Notes: generated by a model not told the origin, from the sequence alone. DNA of 64,000 bases from 4572-13 sp964594065 (GCA_964594065.1 CAZQKX010000001.1:62001-126000); one strand, 5' to 3'; shown: positions 36,401 through 45,705, counted from the first letter of the stretch. Made by a program: numbers and translations.

Positions 36401-39280
36401 ATCTCCCCAGGAGTAAGATAATTCGATGCGATTATAAAGAGCCGTTCCGCTGCCAAAATCAATGTTGTCGTAACGGAGCCACTCGCCACTATCAAATCCC
36501 CCTAAGGCATTATCACTACGGTGGTAGTCTGGTGTAAAGCTTCCCGATTGTCCTGCAGGATCATTGATCCACAGTTCATGACCGATATTCCGGCAGGTTG
36601 CTCCCAAAACATACCATGTATTCGGCTTAAGCCCTGTAATCGTTTTACTCATGGCTTCGCCGGGATTGAATTGTACACTATATCCACCATGAGGTAATGA
36701 TAAACCGCCCGTTCCATGATAATTCCAACTGTTGCCATCAAATCGGACAGGTGTTCCCACATAGGTCCATCCACTTAGCGAGCTTTCAAAATTTGGATTT
36801 TCCAATAAATTCATCATCGGCAGAAGCTGCCAGTCATACTCCGGCAACGGATCGGGAGGATTGACAAAATCATGCCCTGCATTAAACATTGGATCGCCCT
36901 GCTCAATGGCCCCTGCATCGGGAGCGTTTCCATTATAGGTTTCTGTAATACCCGGAACCAGAACACCAACATCAATAGCACCGGAACCAGCAGCTAATCG
37001 ATAGTCGTCATTGGCTGTATCTACAAAATCGCTTCCGGTATAAGCAAAATTCCCTACAACTTCATAGAGATCCGTGTTGATATTCTGACTCGTTGTGTGA
37101 AGATTGTTCAGATATTTTGTTGAATGGTAGGGACCTCCACCTCCGAGCAAAGGATCGTCTCCATAAAATGTATTATTGGCAAAGATAACGAAACCCTTTG
37201 AGACGGCATTGGTTGTGGCAAATCCATCTGAAACATTATAGAAAAGATTGTGATGCCAGACCGTATTTGCAGGAATACCGCCATGGTAAATACCTGAAAA
37301 GGGACTGGCCGCATCATCATTGTTCCTGAAGATGTTATGGTGAATAATCGCCCCTTCCCCATCATTCCATTCAATGCAGCCGGTGTCATAAGTCAGGTTG
37401 CCACAATCTTCAAAAATATTATATTCAATTTCATATCGTTTAAAATTTCCTTGCGCCACATTTCGGCCAATATTGCTGAACGTATTATAGCTGACCAGGT
37501 TGTCACTGCCGCCCATGTACAATGCACCGCTGTTGCCCCCGTTGTATCCCATATCATGGAAGTAGTTGTTAATGATCCTGTTGTGCGTTCCCACTAAAGA
37601 GATACCCGTCCAGGTTTGTTTGACTTCATTGTTAATAAACAGGTGATTCGTACCATTTATCCACCATCGACCGAAATTGTCTTTATCAAATCCGACAAAA
37701 ACATTGTCTTCGTAAACATTATAGTCCGTACTGCTGTCAGTATCCATGGATGCACCGCGGAATTCAATGCCTTTAATATGGATATGATCCTTTCCATCTA
37801 AGTTAAACGCATAGGCCCGACTCTTGAATTCAATTTCATAATCATTCGGTACTGTACTAGTTGGAAATTGGTAGTAAAGTGTATTTGTACCTACATCCTT
37901 GAACCATTCGTGATCCGCATCCAGACACTTATAATCACGAAAGATATAATAATGATACCCCGCTTTTTGCATACCATGCCCCCAGGGTGTTGCAAATGTT
38001 ATTTTGCCTGTACCGGACTCATAATCAGCAATTGTGTCGGTTCTCAAAACCCATTGCTGGAAGTGATTACGGACCAAAGCACCGTTCCAGTAATCGTCAC
38101 CGAAACCTTGTAAATCATTAGCATAGAACCACTCGCCATTGGTAGTATCCAGCGTTGTCTGTGTCCCCCAAGTCAAACGATCCATAGGATCACTACTGTT
38201 CGGATGACGTGCTTCAAATTTGAGCTGGCCATCTGTAAATACAGTATCACCATCTCCGCCATTGATACTCCAGTTCACAGTTGCTTTCCAGATGTTACCG
38301 GAATGATTCGTCCAGCCCTCTACTAAATCACAGCCGGAGATAATCACTTGTTCACCATTATAGGCCTCAAACGTGATCGGATACCCTGCGGCTCCTGATT
38401 GGGCCGGCGTGACTGTTTCACGATAAGTACCCTCTCGAATATAAACCGTATAGCCCGGCTGGATCTGCGATGCAGCGTGCTGAATCGTTGCAAACGGCTC
38501 AGCAAGTGTGCCGGGGTTGCTGTCGTCACCGCCGTTGGCTACTGTCGCAACGTAATAGTCAGTACTCGGAACACCCTCAATAACCGTCAATTCAACGTTG
38601 TCAATAATGCCTGTACCATTTTCACGCTTAATCATTCCATAATCAGCCCCGCCCTGATCTTCACGATAACCCGTAAAAAACAAGGTGACGGTTGAAGCAG
38701 ATTCACCGATTCCCAAAGTGTAAGAATAATCACCGGCATTCTGAATATCAGCAGTCCCTGTTGTCACAAAATCCACATAATTAATAGCATCACCGACTAA
38801 CCAGCAAGTTGATTCAGTAGTAAGCCCTTTATCAAGAATAACGCATACACTCATACGCATGACACTTCCGGAAGTGTCAAACGTCAACTGTATCTCGTCG
38901 CCTTCAGCAAGGGTAACATTATAAGTATCTGAAGTTAAGTGAGCCAGTGACCATTGATTCAGGTTAAACGATTTATTTCCTGTTGGAACCGCATCCGTAC
39001 GCGTGTCAAAGCTTACATACCCACCTCTGTATCGTGCAGTCCAGCCATCGATTCCTGAAGTCAAGTCAACGCCAGCTGACCGCCAAATCCTTGTATAGTT
39101 TGGGTACGTACCGTTGACCCCTGCAGTTCCGCCTGCTTCTACCCAACCACCGCTAAAGTCCTCAAAATCACCGTTTCCAACCGTTCCGCCGATGATGGTT
39201 GCTGCCTGCGCTGTTCCAACAAGAAAAACAAGCACTGTAAAGCACACGATAATTTGCTTCATAATAATCCCAAGCTTCAT
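33452..39280 (-). CDS. Giant secreted beta-helix/discoidin/FN3 protein with dockerin apparently split by an inserted module
   Basis: 1942 residues. The first ATG is preceded by a G-rich Shine-Dalgarno on the minus strand; a signal peptide follows (MKQIIVCFTVLVFLVGTAQA). Order: N-terminal beta-sandwich (NGDFEDFSGGW to IIDNVELT), DUF1565 entry (DYYVATVANGGDDSNPGTL), right-handed beta-helix (to about 36830), carbohydrate-binding-like sandwich (PNFESSLSGWTYVG), three discoidin-type domains (each with SWWQV or PWWQVD), fibronectin-III (~34540-34290), half an EF-hand dockerin (FDLVEFSWLAQCW), a C-type module, then the second dockerin half (DFNPDGQIDIADLSIFTLKW) at the C-terminus. Likely a secreted or surface galactan-binding or lyase protein; no catalytic residues can be named. 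Confidence 0.83.
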   Translation of the reverse strand: MKLGIIMKQIIVCFTVLVFLVGTAQAATIIGGTVGNGDFEDFSGGWVEAGGTAGVNGTYPNYTRIWRSAGVDLTSGIDGWTARYRGGYVSFDTRTDAVPTGNKSFNLNQWSLAHLTSDTYNVTLAEGDEIQLTFDTSGSVMRMSVCVILDKGLTTESTCWLVGDAINYVDFVTTGTADIQNAGDYSYTLGIGESASTVTLFFTGYREDQGGADYGMIKRENGTGIIDNVELTVIEGVPSTDYYVATVANGGDDSNPGTLAEPFATIQHAASQIQPGYTVYIREGTYRETVTPAQSGAAGYPITFEAYNGEQVIISGCDLVEGWTNHSGNIWKATVNWSINGGDGDTVFTDGQLKFEARHPNSSDPMDRLTWGTQTTLDTTNGEWFYANDLQGFGDDYWNGALVRNHFQQWVLRTDTIADYESGTGKITFATPWGHGMQKAGYHYYIFRDYKCLDADHEWFKDVGTNTLYYQFPTSTVPNDYEIEFKSRAYAFNLDGKDHIHIKGIEFRGASMDTDSSTDYNVYEDNVFVGFDKDNFGRWWINGTNHLFINNEVKQTWTGISLVGTHNRIINNYFHDMGYNGGNSGALYMGGSDNLVSYNTFSNIGRNVAQGNFKRYEIEYNIFEDCGNLTYDTGCIEWNDGEGAIIHHNIFRNNDDAASPFSGIYHGGIPANTVWHHNLFYNVSDGFATTNAVSKGFVIFANNTFYGDDPLLGGGGPYHSTKYLNNLHTTSQNINTDLYEVVGNFAYTGSDFVDTANDDYRLAAGSGAIDVGVLVPGITETYNGNAPDAGAIEQGDPMFNAGHDFVNPPDPLPEYDWQLLPMMNLLENPNFESSLSGWTYVGTPVRFDGNSWNYHGTGGLSLPHGGYSVQFNPGEAMSKTITGLKPNTWYVLGATCRNIGHELWINDPAGQSGSFTPDYHRSDNALGGFDSGEWLRYDNIDFGSGTALYNRIELSYSWGDVNHSIEAWLDSPTTGTLLGTFTFVAFNDAWYVAPIDIPSVTGTHSVYLVSKSDSASGIFSRLRFVDTNIGPDKQLTMGVRNYGSSESGLEVSTLIGSCYYPIIPWSINFKTGTSSTSATIFFEHNGSYFDAYLDSLALFERDPYDENVATAGTASQSSTSGGNSASYANDGIVLGGTVSQTNDVANSWWQVDLGEAKEPYEILLTAPESNPGRLSNVRVSVWEGDPESGAAELWARDYLDNASLSAGETFVIKHSDVADDNTTELSDVQGRFVRVQLNGNNRDGDGILSAAEVKVIEYDYLNLAQTSGLASQSSTAGDAFAGLAIDGNIDPDFANGSITSTQDLPNSWWQVEFPAKLTIGQIKLFNQNGTAANQLSNFKVSVWDVDPGRGGVQLWSKDYYAAGNVPSGGILTIDGGEIADDGITRLSSIFGSVVRIQLNGYNNAGNGILSLAEVKVYDTAKKPLADNLSLTGTATQSANHYYQAGYAPVAADGNVNPYHARGSVSHTKSSSQPWWQVDLHQTPQFDQIVVINRYEIPERLTNFRVSILNSSDSEVWGRNYYPSGNPGAGGSLIINAWDTSDTGTRLEDVTGGQKVKVQLHGSGILSLAEVQVWTAAYVDVPNAPTNLQAEQTWIGQVNLSWDDNSNDETSFIIQRRTESQGIWQDIEQVSANVTTFLDTGLAESETYSYRVCASNSAGRSDYSNTVSIDTTFDLVEFSWLAQCWDETISFDGEIEYDGFNYTSGESLNAQPGWSNFIHLGGNEVVITTDQATENTLADDGIYKMYIKALDTPMDTTGDVYYFSAKVTPVAEATSSGQIMLLGWANNNEAGQKLEVRYSNYGTGTITVTGDANYTSTTGVDAVPGRSYLLVVKTSPIASYTDRISVDVGLFDIEDGGLGAESEYIYQEQNYTFQYPTLASQFSNLLFGHKSNVFKTDDLLFSTSWEAIQQVVNNGPACESLDFNPDGQIDIADLSIFTLKWLQ
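33565..34200 (-). repeat. Type-C (divergent) beta-sandwich module, copy C1
   Basis: Starts EYDGFNYTSGESL and ends KTDDLLFSTSWEAI. Its layout parallels A and B: an (F)DGF-type start, GDVYYFSAKV, SYLLVVKTSP, VGLFDIEDG, and a final FxxDLLFSTSW like FDNVLLTTNW. It sits between two halves of a dockerin-like pair. Confidence 0.6.
38330..39280 (-). repeat. Duplicated 5' segment of the beta-helix giants, copy 1
   Basis: The first ~320 codons are nearly identical in protein, and very similar in DNA, to the first ~320 codons of the next upstream gene (shared signal region MKLGIIMKQ, NGTYPNYTRIWRSAG, SLAHLTSDTY, FFTGYREDQGGADYGMIKR, PGTLAEPFATIQHAASQIQP). Confidence 0.85.
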
Positions 39281-39317
39281 AAAACCCCCATTTAAGCGGT
39301 ATAAAAGGCAATATTTA

Positions 39318-39323
39318 ATTATA
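39318..39323 (-). promoter_or_regulatory. Candidate -10 box of the second beta-helix giant
   Basis: A perfect TATAAT on the minus strand lies 38 bases before the start codon in the ~230-base gap. No good -35 hexamer is seen at 16-18 bases, so an activator or read-through from upstream may be needed. Confidence 0.35.
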
Positions 39324-39508
39324 CTGTATTAATAATTTTACCAGATTTATCCTGAATTATCAAACCTTATCTATGTAGACATTACCCCCTCCGAATACAC
39401 CGAGGCTTCAGATTAGATGATTATATCCTGATTTCTTCGGGTCTTAACGGCGATGTCTTCCTAAGTCCCGATTAGCACACTCAGCCTGAAAGAAGCTGTT
39501 TGTGGCCA

Positions 39509-42500
39509 TTAATAAACAACTACGCCTTCAAGCCAGCGTTCGATCAGTTTCTGCAGATCGGCGATGTTCACAAGATCATCATTTGTAAAGTCGGCTTCCT
39601 GGCGGGCATGGTCGAGCCAGCATTGAGAGAAGCGGGCGAAATCAGCAAGATTGATCTTGTCATTCCTGTCCATATCCGGAGAAGCCGGCAAGTCAGCCCA
39701 CACCTGTACTTCAGCCAGATGAAGGAAATTGTAGCCGTCCAATTGAACACGAACAAAGCGGGCACCTGTCAGTTCGTCAAGCCGGGTTCCGCCGGAAGTA
39801 ACATTCCCGTTAATGACTAATGATTTACTTCCATTGATATCTCCTGGATAAGAATAACCATTGCTCCAAAGTTCAGAGCCGCTGCTTTCAGGATCACCAT
39901 CCCAGACAGAAACGTGGAAGTTACCAATACGTGAATCAGCATCCGTTCTCGTGAACAGGACAAGCTGTTCGATCTTTTGGATATCCATCAGGTCAACCTG
40001 CCACCAGGGCCGATAGCTGTCTCGGGTGCTGGTAAAGTCACTGATCGGCAGGATTACACCATTGTTAGCCACCTCAGCAAAACCACTCCTCGCGTAATGG
40101 TTTGATGACTGGCTGGCGATACCGCCCATCGCAACGTTTGCTTCAGGTTGCGCATCGGCAATATTGTAAATTCTGATTCTCTCAAGAGAAAGGTTCGTGT
40201 TACCGGCAAAGTTGACCCCGTTGTTGGTAATGCGAATAACACGACCGGTCAGGCTGGCGAGGCGGGTGATGCCGTCGCTGCCGATCTCGCTGCCGGGAAT
40301 ATGGAAATGGTCACCCTTTGCAACACAGCCAGCCTGGAAGTAGTCTTTTTCCCAGATGACACTGCCGCCAAGAGCCGGATCACGGTCCCAGACTGAGACG
40401 GTGAAGTTACTAAGTTCTTTATAGTCTTCAGAATCGACATTGTACAGGGTTATCCGGCCGATGTTGACGACCTGAACAAAAGTAACCTCATGCATACTAC
40501 CGATAGAGTTTTCCAGGCCATCGGTGATAACCATATCCATTTCATCGTAGCCCTCAACATCAATTTCGGCAATCTCAAGGATGCCGTTGCCGAGATTATT
40601 CTGGCCGAGCAGTTCAACTTTGACATATCGGCCGACTGTTTTATTAAGCTGAGTAATACCATCCGCAGACATATCTGTCGGTTTGATAGACAGGGTCTCG
40701 CCTGCGGCCAGAAAGCCGCTGGTGATATAGCTGCGCTGCCAGAGAGCGCTGCCGCCAAGTTGAGGATCGTTAGCCCAGACAGAGACCTTGAAATTACTCA
40801 AGTGTTCTGGAGACACCGATGAGGCGGTCAGAGTGATCTGGTGCATATCAAGCGGGCTGTCCAGTTCGAGCAGCAGCCAACTGTTTGGCTGGTCGCCGGT
40901 CATAGCTTCCGTATACACATCACCATCAACAGCATATGCAGCGCTGCTGCCGGAGGAAGTCGATACCTGAGCGTAGGTTGGCAATTGATTATTGAATTCA
41001 TCAAGCTCATAAATTGCCAGTCTATCCAGGTAGGCATCATATATACCATCGTTTCTGATCGTCAGCCGGGCGCTGGTTGCAGCCGGGCCCGTCTTGAAGA
41101 CGACCGTCTCGTATCTGTCCTGCCAGTATGGATCACCGATGCGAGTTGTGATCGTTGGTCCGCCGTGGTTATCAATAACAACAGAGGCTTTATTATCCGG
41201 GTCCATATTATTATTGATGAGGCGGACATTAGCCAGCATCATAACACCCGCATCAGGGCCTTTGCCAATGAATACGACATTTTGATAGCCGGATACGGCA
41301 GGAATGTCTATCTGTGAAACCCACCATGCATCCTGAATTGAAGGATTATATTCAAATGTGCCCAGAAGCTGGCCGGTATCACTACCCAGATGTGCTTCCA
41401 AAGATGAAACCGTGCTGTATACCGGCGTTCCAGATGGACGGCTGAAGGTCAGTTCCAACTGGTTATATTTTCCGGTAGAGCCGAAATCGACGCTGTTGTA
41501 GCGAACCCATTCGCCATCGTCCAGTCCCGTTATATAGTTTTCACCACGATGGTTGCCGGAAGTAACGGAGCCGTTAATACTATCGTATTGCTCCATTTCG
41601 ATACGCTGGTCAGCAATCCTTGTTTCAGTCGCAATTGCATACCATGTATCCGGAAACAGGTTGTCAAAGGTGCGGTACATGCCGTCACCCGGCTGCATTT
41701 GAATAGAATAATTGGCAGTGCTTGAAAGGCTGGTACCCCAGCAGTTCCATGAGTTGCCGGAAAACCTGACCGGAGAGTTAATGTAAGTCCAGCCGGAAAG
41801 AGCTTCTCCGAACTGGCCATTGCTGAACAGGTTCATCCCGGGCATTGCTTCCCAGGCAAAGGTCGGAGTCGGCGGGGTCACGAAATCATGACCCACTTCA
41901 AACATGGGTTCGCCTTCTTCCAGCGCGCCAGCATCCGGAGCGGCGCCGCTGTAGCCTTCGTTGATCTTAGGAATGACAATACCTGCATCAATTGCACCGG
42001 AACCGGCAACAAGGCGATAGTCATTGTTGGCAAAATCAACAAAATCTGATTGGCTATAATCGTAGTTACCCCGGCAGTTTATCCCAATAGAGGTAATATA
42101 ATCAGCAGAAGCCTGCAGGTTGTTGTTGTAGCGCGCCTGGAATGCATAGTCGGCTGCATTTGTGTTTCCGACAGGATTTAGCCCGATAAGGGTATTGTGA
42201 TAGTACTTGATGAATTGAAGCTGGCCGGCCCTGAGTGTCGCTGAGGGGCCGTTGCCGGTAATGTCATGGACGATGTTGTGGTGGATGACCAGGTCCAGGC
42301 CGGCATAGAAAGCACAGTAGATACCGACAGAGGGCGAGTCTCTAAACACATTGTGATGAACGATACAGCGTCCGCCGTTACCGCCGCCTCCATCGCCATC
42401 AAATACGCCGGTATCCCATGATAGGTTTGCACCGTCTTCGAAAAGGTTATAACTGAATTCACAGTCAATTGGGTAACCGTCCAGAAAACTGCGGGCAAAT

Positions 42501-44326
42501 TTGCTAACTGTGTTACGGCAGACAAAATGATTTTCACCACTCATACCAAAAACGCGGGAGGTGCCGTTATAACCGATGTCATGGAAGTTGTTATTGATGA
42601 TATCTTGCCTTGTCCCGCCGACAGAAAGGGCACCGCCCCATACTTGACTAACTTCATTATCACGGAATACGTTGTTGCTGCCGCTTAGATAGAAACGGCC
42701 GTAATTCGCCCTGTCATAGCCGTAAAACTTATTGTTTTTGTAAATGTTATAATCTGTACCGGAATTTGTATCGATGCTTACACCGCGGAATGTAATACCG
42801 CTAATTGTAATATAATCGCGATCATCAAGATCAAAACCATATTGACGGCTTTTGAACTCGATTTCCATTGTGCTGGGATCTTCTGTAGGAGGTACCTGAT
42901 AGTATAATGTATCGGCACCAACATCTTTATACCATTCACCCGTGTCATCAAGCGCCAGGATCGTGTCATAAATATAGAAACCCAGCGCTTGTTTCTGAGA
43001 AACCCCGCCATTGTCCGGGAAAGTTATTGTACCTGCAGATGCATCGTAGCCGGTAATCTCGCTGTTTCTTATGACCCAATCGTGGGTGTGATAGCGAACC
43101 GTAGCACCGTTCCAGTAACCATCCGGATTGCCGCTTACAAGATCAGTCGATGTAAAGCCGGTCGAGGTCAGCGCGCCGCTCGGAATTTCACCCCAGTTAT
43201 TCAGTTTCATTGGATCGGTCGTGCTGGGATGACGTGCTTCAAATTGCAGTACGCCGTTGACGAACAGCGTATTACCAGCGCCACCGCCCATATCCCAGGT
43301 ATTGTCAGCATACCAGATATTGCTCGTACCTTGCTGAGTCCAACCGGTAACCAAATCACAGCCGGAAATAATTACTTTCTCACCATTATAGGCCTCAAAC
43401 GTGATCGGATTGCCCACCGTTCCTGATTGAGGCGGCGTGATTGTTTCACGATACGTACCCCCGCGAATATAAACCGTATGGCCCGGCTGGATTTGCGATG
43501 CGGCGTGCTGAATCGTTGCAAACGGCTCGGCAAGGGTGCCGGGATTGCTGTCGTCGCCGCCGTTGGCAACGGTCGCAACGTAATAGTCGGTAGCCGGAAC
43601 AGCCGCATCTGCCGTTAACTCAACGTTATCAATACAACCTGTACCATTATTACGCTTAATCATTCCATAATCAGCTCCGCCCTGGTCCTCACGATAGCCA
43701 GTGAAAAACAATGTCGCGGTTGAAGCGGATTCACCGGTTCCTAAAGTGTAAGTAAACACGCCAGCATTCTGGAAATCAGTATGATCTGTTGTCACAAAAT
43801 CCACGGTTGTCGTAGCAGAACCTACTAACCAGCGAGTCCACTCACTGCCAAGCCCTTTATCAAGAATAACGGCTACATTCATACGCATTAAATTGCCGGC
43901 AGTATCAAAAGTCAATGTCAGCTCATCGTCTTCAGCAAGGCTGACACTGTAAGTATCTGAAGTCAGGTGAGCCAGTGACCATTGATTCAGATTAAACGAT
44001 TTATTTGTTACTGGGCTAGTTCCACCAACCGGTATCGCATCCGTACGCGTATCAAAGCTAACATATCCACCTCTGTATCGTGCGGTCCAGCCATCGATTC
44101 CAAAAGTCAAGTCAAGCCCTGCTGATCGCCAAATCCTTGTGTAGTTTGGATATGTCCCGTTGACTCCTGCAGTCCCGCCAGACGCTACCCAACCACCACT
44201 AAAGTCTTCAAAATTTCCATTTCCAACTGCACCGCCGATGATTGTTGCTGCCGATGCGGTTCCAGCGAGAAGAATAAGCACTGCTAAACGTACGGTAAAT
44301 TGTTTCATAATAATCCCAAGCTTCAT
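39509..44326 (-). CDS. Giant secreted beta-helix/discoidin protein with C-terminal dockerin-like pair
   Basis: 1605 residues, paralogous to the next gene downstream. A signal peptide (MKQFTVRLAVLILLAGTASA after a MKLGII leader) is followed by the same N-terminal beta-sandwich, DUF1565 entry and right-handed beta-helix (turns such as IDTNSGTDYNIYKNNKFYGY, bases ~43600-41870), a carbohydrate-binding-like sandwich (FGEALSGWTYINSP), discoidin-type domains (YRPWWQVDLMDIQ among them) and a complete dockerin-like pair at the very C-terminus (MDRNDKINLADFARF, EADFTNDDLVNIADLQ, bases ~39512-39680). Unlike the downstream paralogue, the pair is contiguous and no module is inserted. Probably secreted and held to a partner by the dockerin; function otherwise unknown. 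The gene has the best promoter of the group. Confidence 0.85.
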   Translation of the reverse strand: MKLGIIMKQFTVRLAVLILLAGTASAATIIGGAVGNGNFEDFSGGWVASGGTAGVNGTYPNYTRIWRSAGLDLTFGIDGWTARYRGGYVSFDTRTDAIPVGGTSPVTNKSFNLNQWSLAHLTSDTYSVSLAEDDELTLTFDTAGNLMRMNVAVILDKGLGSEWTRWLVGSATTTVDFVTTDHTDFQNAGVFTYTLGTGESASTATLFFTGYREDQGGADYGMIKRNNGTGCIDNVELTADAAVPATDYYVATVANGGDDSNPGTLAEPFATIQHAASQIQPGHTVYIRGGTYRETITPPQSGTVGNPITFEAYNGEKVIISGCDLVTGWTQQGTSNIWYADNTWDMGGGAGNTLFVNGVLQFEARHPSTTDPMKLNNWGEIPSGALTSTGFTSTDLVSGNPDGYWNGATVRYHTHDWVIRNSEITGYDASAGTITFPDNGGVSQKQALGFYIYDTILALDDTGEWYKDVGADTLYYQVPPTEDPSTMEIEFKSRQYGFDLDDRDYITISGITFRGVSIDTNSGTDYNIYKNNKFYGYDRANYGRFYLSGSNNVFRDNEVSQVWGGALSVGGTRQDIINNNFHDIGYNGTSRVFGMSGENHFVCRNTVSKFARSFLDGYPIDCEFSYNLFEDGANLSWDTGVFDGDGGGGNGGRCIVHHNVFRDSPSVGIYCAFYAGLDLVIHHNIVHDITGNGPSATLRAGQLQFIKYYHNTLIGLNPVGNTNAADYAFQARYNNNLQASADYITSIGINCRGNYDYSQSDFVDFANNDYRLVAGSGAIDAGIVIPKINEGYSGAAPDAGALEEGEPMFEVGHDFVTPPTPTFAWEAMPGMNLFSNGQFGEALSGWTYINSPVRFSGNSWNCWGTSLSSTANYSIQMQPGDGMYRTFDNLFPDTWYAIATETRIADQRIEMEQYDSINGSVTSGNHRGENYITGLDDGEWVRYNSVDFGSTGKYNQLELTFSRPSGTPVYSTVSSLEAHLGSDTGQLLGTFEYNPSIQDAWWVSQIDIPAVSGYQNVVFIGKGPDAGVMMLANVRLINNNMDPDNKASVVIDNHGGPTITTRIGDPYWQDRYETVVFKTGPAATSARLTIRNDGIYDAYLDRLAIYELDEFNNQLPTYAQVSTSSGSSAAYAVDGDVYTEAMTGDQPNSWLLLELDSPLDMHQITLTASSVSPEHLSNFKVSVWANDPQLGGSALWQRSYITSGFLAAGETLSIKPTDMSADGITQLNKTVGRYVKVELLGQNNLGNGILEIAEIDVEGYDEMDMVITDGLENSIGSMHEVTFVQVVNIGRITLYNVDSEDYKELSNFTVSVWDRDPALGGSVIWEKDYFQAGCVAKGDHFHIPGSEIGSDGITRLASLTGRVIRITNNGVNFAGNTNLSLERIRIYNIADAQPEANVAMGGIASQSSNHYARSGFAEVANNGVILPISDFTSTRDSYRPWWQVDLMDIQKIEQLVLFTRTDADSRIGNFHVSVWDGDPESSGSELWSNGYSYPGDINGSKSLVINGNVTSGGTRLDELTGARFVRVQLDGYNFLHLAEVQVWADLPASPDMDRNDKINLADFARFSQCWLDHARQEADFTNDDLVNIADLQKLIERWLEGVVVY
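43370..44326 (-). repeat. Duplicated 5' segment of the beta-helix giants, copy 2
   Basis: Counterpart of the 38330-39280 segment. Differences include a short extra stretch (VGGTSPVTNKSF) absent from the other copy. Confidence 0.85.
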
Positions 44327-44368
44327 GAATCCCCCATATTTGATTAGATTTTTGTAATTTAACTAATT

Positions 44369-44397
44369 ATTATACCGTATTTAGTTGGTTTTTACAA
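44369..44397 (-). promoter_or_regulatory. Sigma-70-like promoter of the minus-strand beta-helix/GH16 group
   Basis: On the minus strand, TTGTAA (44392-44397) and TATAAT (44369-44374) are separated by 17 bases, 43 bases before the start codon of the first beta-helix giant. Confidence 0.55.
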
Positions 44398-44584
44398 ACA
44401 TATTATAGGCTTTAATGGTAGAGAGACCGCTTTTTCAGCCGATATTTCAAAATGGTGAATAGCCAATTGGATTTTTCAGGTCCGAATACGACATTTCTTT
44501 ATCCGAATGAACGTGTTGTAGGAATGCAACCGTATAAAGGCTTATACCCAGACAAGATGTTGCATGTCTTTTTTGATAAAAGGC

Positions 44585-44612
44585 TTGAAATTTCCCAAAA
44601 AAGGGCCATAAT
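44585..44612 (+). promoter_or_regulatory. Sigma-70-like promoter of the MoxR/Bat operon
   Basis: TTGAAA (44585-44590) and CATAAT (44607-44612) with a 16-base spacer, each one mismatch from consensus, ~100 bases before the moxR-type gene. Confidence 0.45.
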
Positions 44613-44715
44613 GCGAACTTTCTAAAGTACAAAAACGTATAAGATAGAAAAATTTTTAATGAAAAGATGAATAGTTATTTTCTGAAAGTGATAATTACGG
44701 AGGTCTATAGATAAA

Positions 44716-45705
44716 ATGGCAACAGATATCAATCAGATCGGCAAGATAGTGGAGGAAAAAAGCTCATTCATTCGTTTGCTTTTAAATGAGTTTGACAAGG
44801 TTATCATTGGGCAGCGATATATGCTGGAACGCATGTTGGTGGCGATTCTGTCCAACGGGCACATTCTGATCGAAGGTGTTCCTGGATTGGCTAAGACAAC
44901 CGCGGTTACTGTCCTGGCGCAGGCGATTTCCGCCCGGTTTCAGCGTATTCAGTTTACTCCCGACCTGCTGCCGGCGGATTTGACGGGAACCCAGATCTAT
45001 CGTCAGTCTGATGGTGAATTTTATGTTCGCAAGGGGCCGATTTTTGCCAACATTATCCTGGCCGATGAGATTAACCGAGCACCGGCGAAGGTTCAAAGTG
45101 CCTTGCTGGAAGCGATGCAGGAACGGCAGGTCACCATTGGTGATGAAACGTTTGCGATTCCTCAACCGTTTTTGGTATTAGCTACGCAGAATCCGATCGA
45201 GCAGGAAGGAACCTATCCACTGCCGGAGGCTCAACTGGATCGTTTTATGCTGAAAATCCGAATTGATTATCCAACGAAAGAAGAGGAACGGGGCATTCTG
45301 GATCGTATGGCTTCGACAAAAACGGAATTTGATATCCGGCAGGTGATTACGCCGGAAGAAATCCTGGACGTTCGCTCGGTCATCGATCAGATTTATATTG
45401 ATGATAAAATAAAAGATTACATTGTCGATGTGGTTTGTGCGACACGCGATCCTGAACAATACAAGCTCGATTTGAAGGATTATATCAATTTCGGGGCGTC
45501 CCCCAGAGCCTCGATTTTTTTGGCATTGGCGGCCAAGGCGATGGCGTTTATTAATGGCCGGGGCTATGTTACACCTCAGGATGTCAAATCCATCGGAATG
45601 GACGTGTTGCGGCATCGGGTGCTGGTCAGTTACGAGGCCGAGGCCGAAGACAAAACCAGCGAAGACGTTATTCAGACGATCTTTGACAACATCGAAGTCC
45701 CTTAA
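44716..45705 (+). CDS. MoxR-family AAA+ ATPase
   Basis: 329 residues with Walker A GVPGLAKTT (54-62), Walker B/DEXX segment IILADEINRAPAKVQSAL (about 113-130), sensor motif LATQNPIEQEGTYPLPEAQLD, and a C-terminal lid domain. This is the standard MoxR length and layout. MoxR ATPases act with VWA-domain partners as chaperone-like remodelling complexes in the cytoplasm at the membrane. The partner VWA and Bat genes follow in the same order as in the Bacteroides aerotolerance operon. GGAGG lies 12 bases before the ATG. Confidence 0.95.
   Translation: MATDINQIGKIVEEKSSFIRLLLNEFDKVIIGQRYMLERMLVAILSNGHILIEGVPGLAKTTAVTVLAQAISARFQRIQFTPDLLPADLTGTQIYRQSDGEFYVRKGPIFANIILADEINRAPAKVQSALLEAMQERQVTIGDETFAIPQPFLVLATQNPIEQEGTYPLPEAQLDRFMLKIRIDYPTKEEERGILDRMASTKTEFDIRQVITPEEILDVRSVIDQIYIDDKIKDYIVDVVCATRDPEQYKLDLKDYINFGASPRASIFLALAAKAMAFINGRGYVTPQDVKSIGMDVLRHRVLVSYEAEAEDKTSEDVIQTIFDNIEVP

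Larger units (their letters stand above)
44327..44715. other. Divergent intergenic region between beta-helix giants and Bat operon
   Basis: About 390 bases holding promoters for both directions (listed separately). The middle part shows no credible coding frame; a 61-codon minus-strand frame there has no ribosome site or recognisable content. Confidence 0.55.

Noticed and set aside
44447..44632. 61-codon minus-strand frame in the Bat/beta-helix gap
   Set aside because: No ribosome site, no motif and it overlaps the likely Bat promoter.
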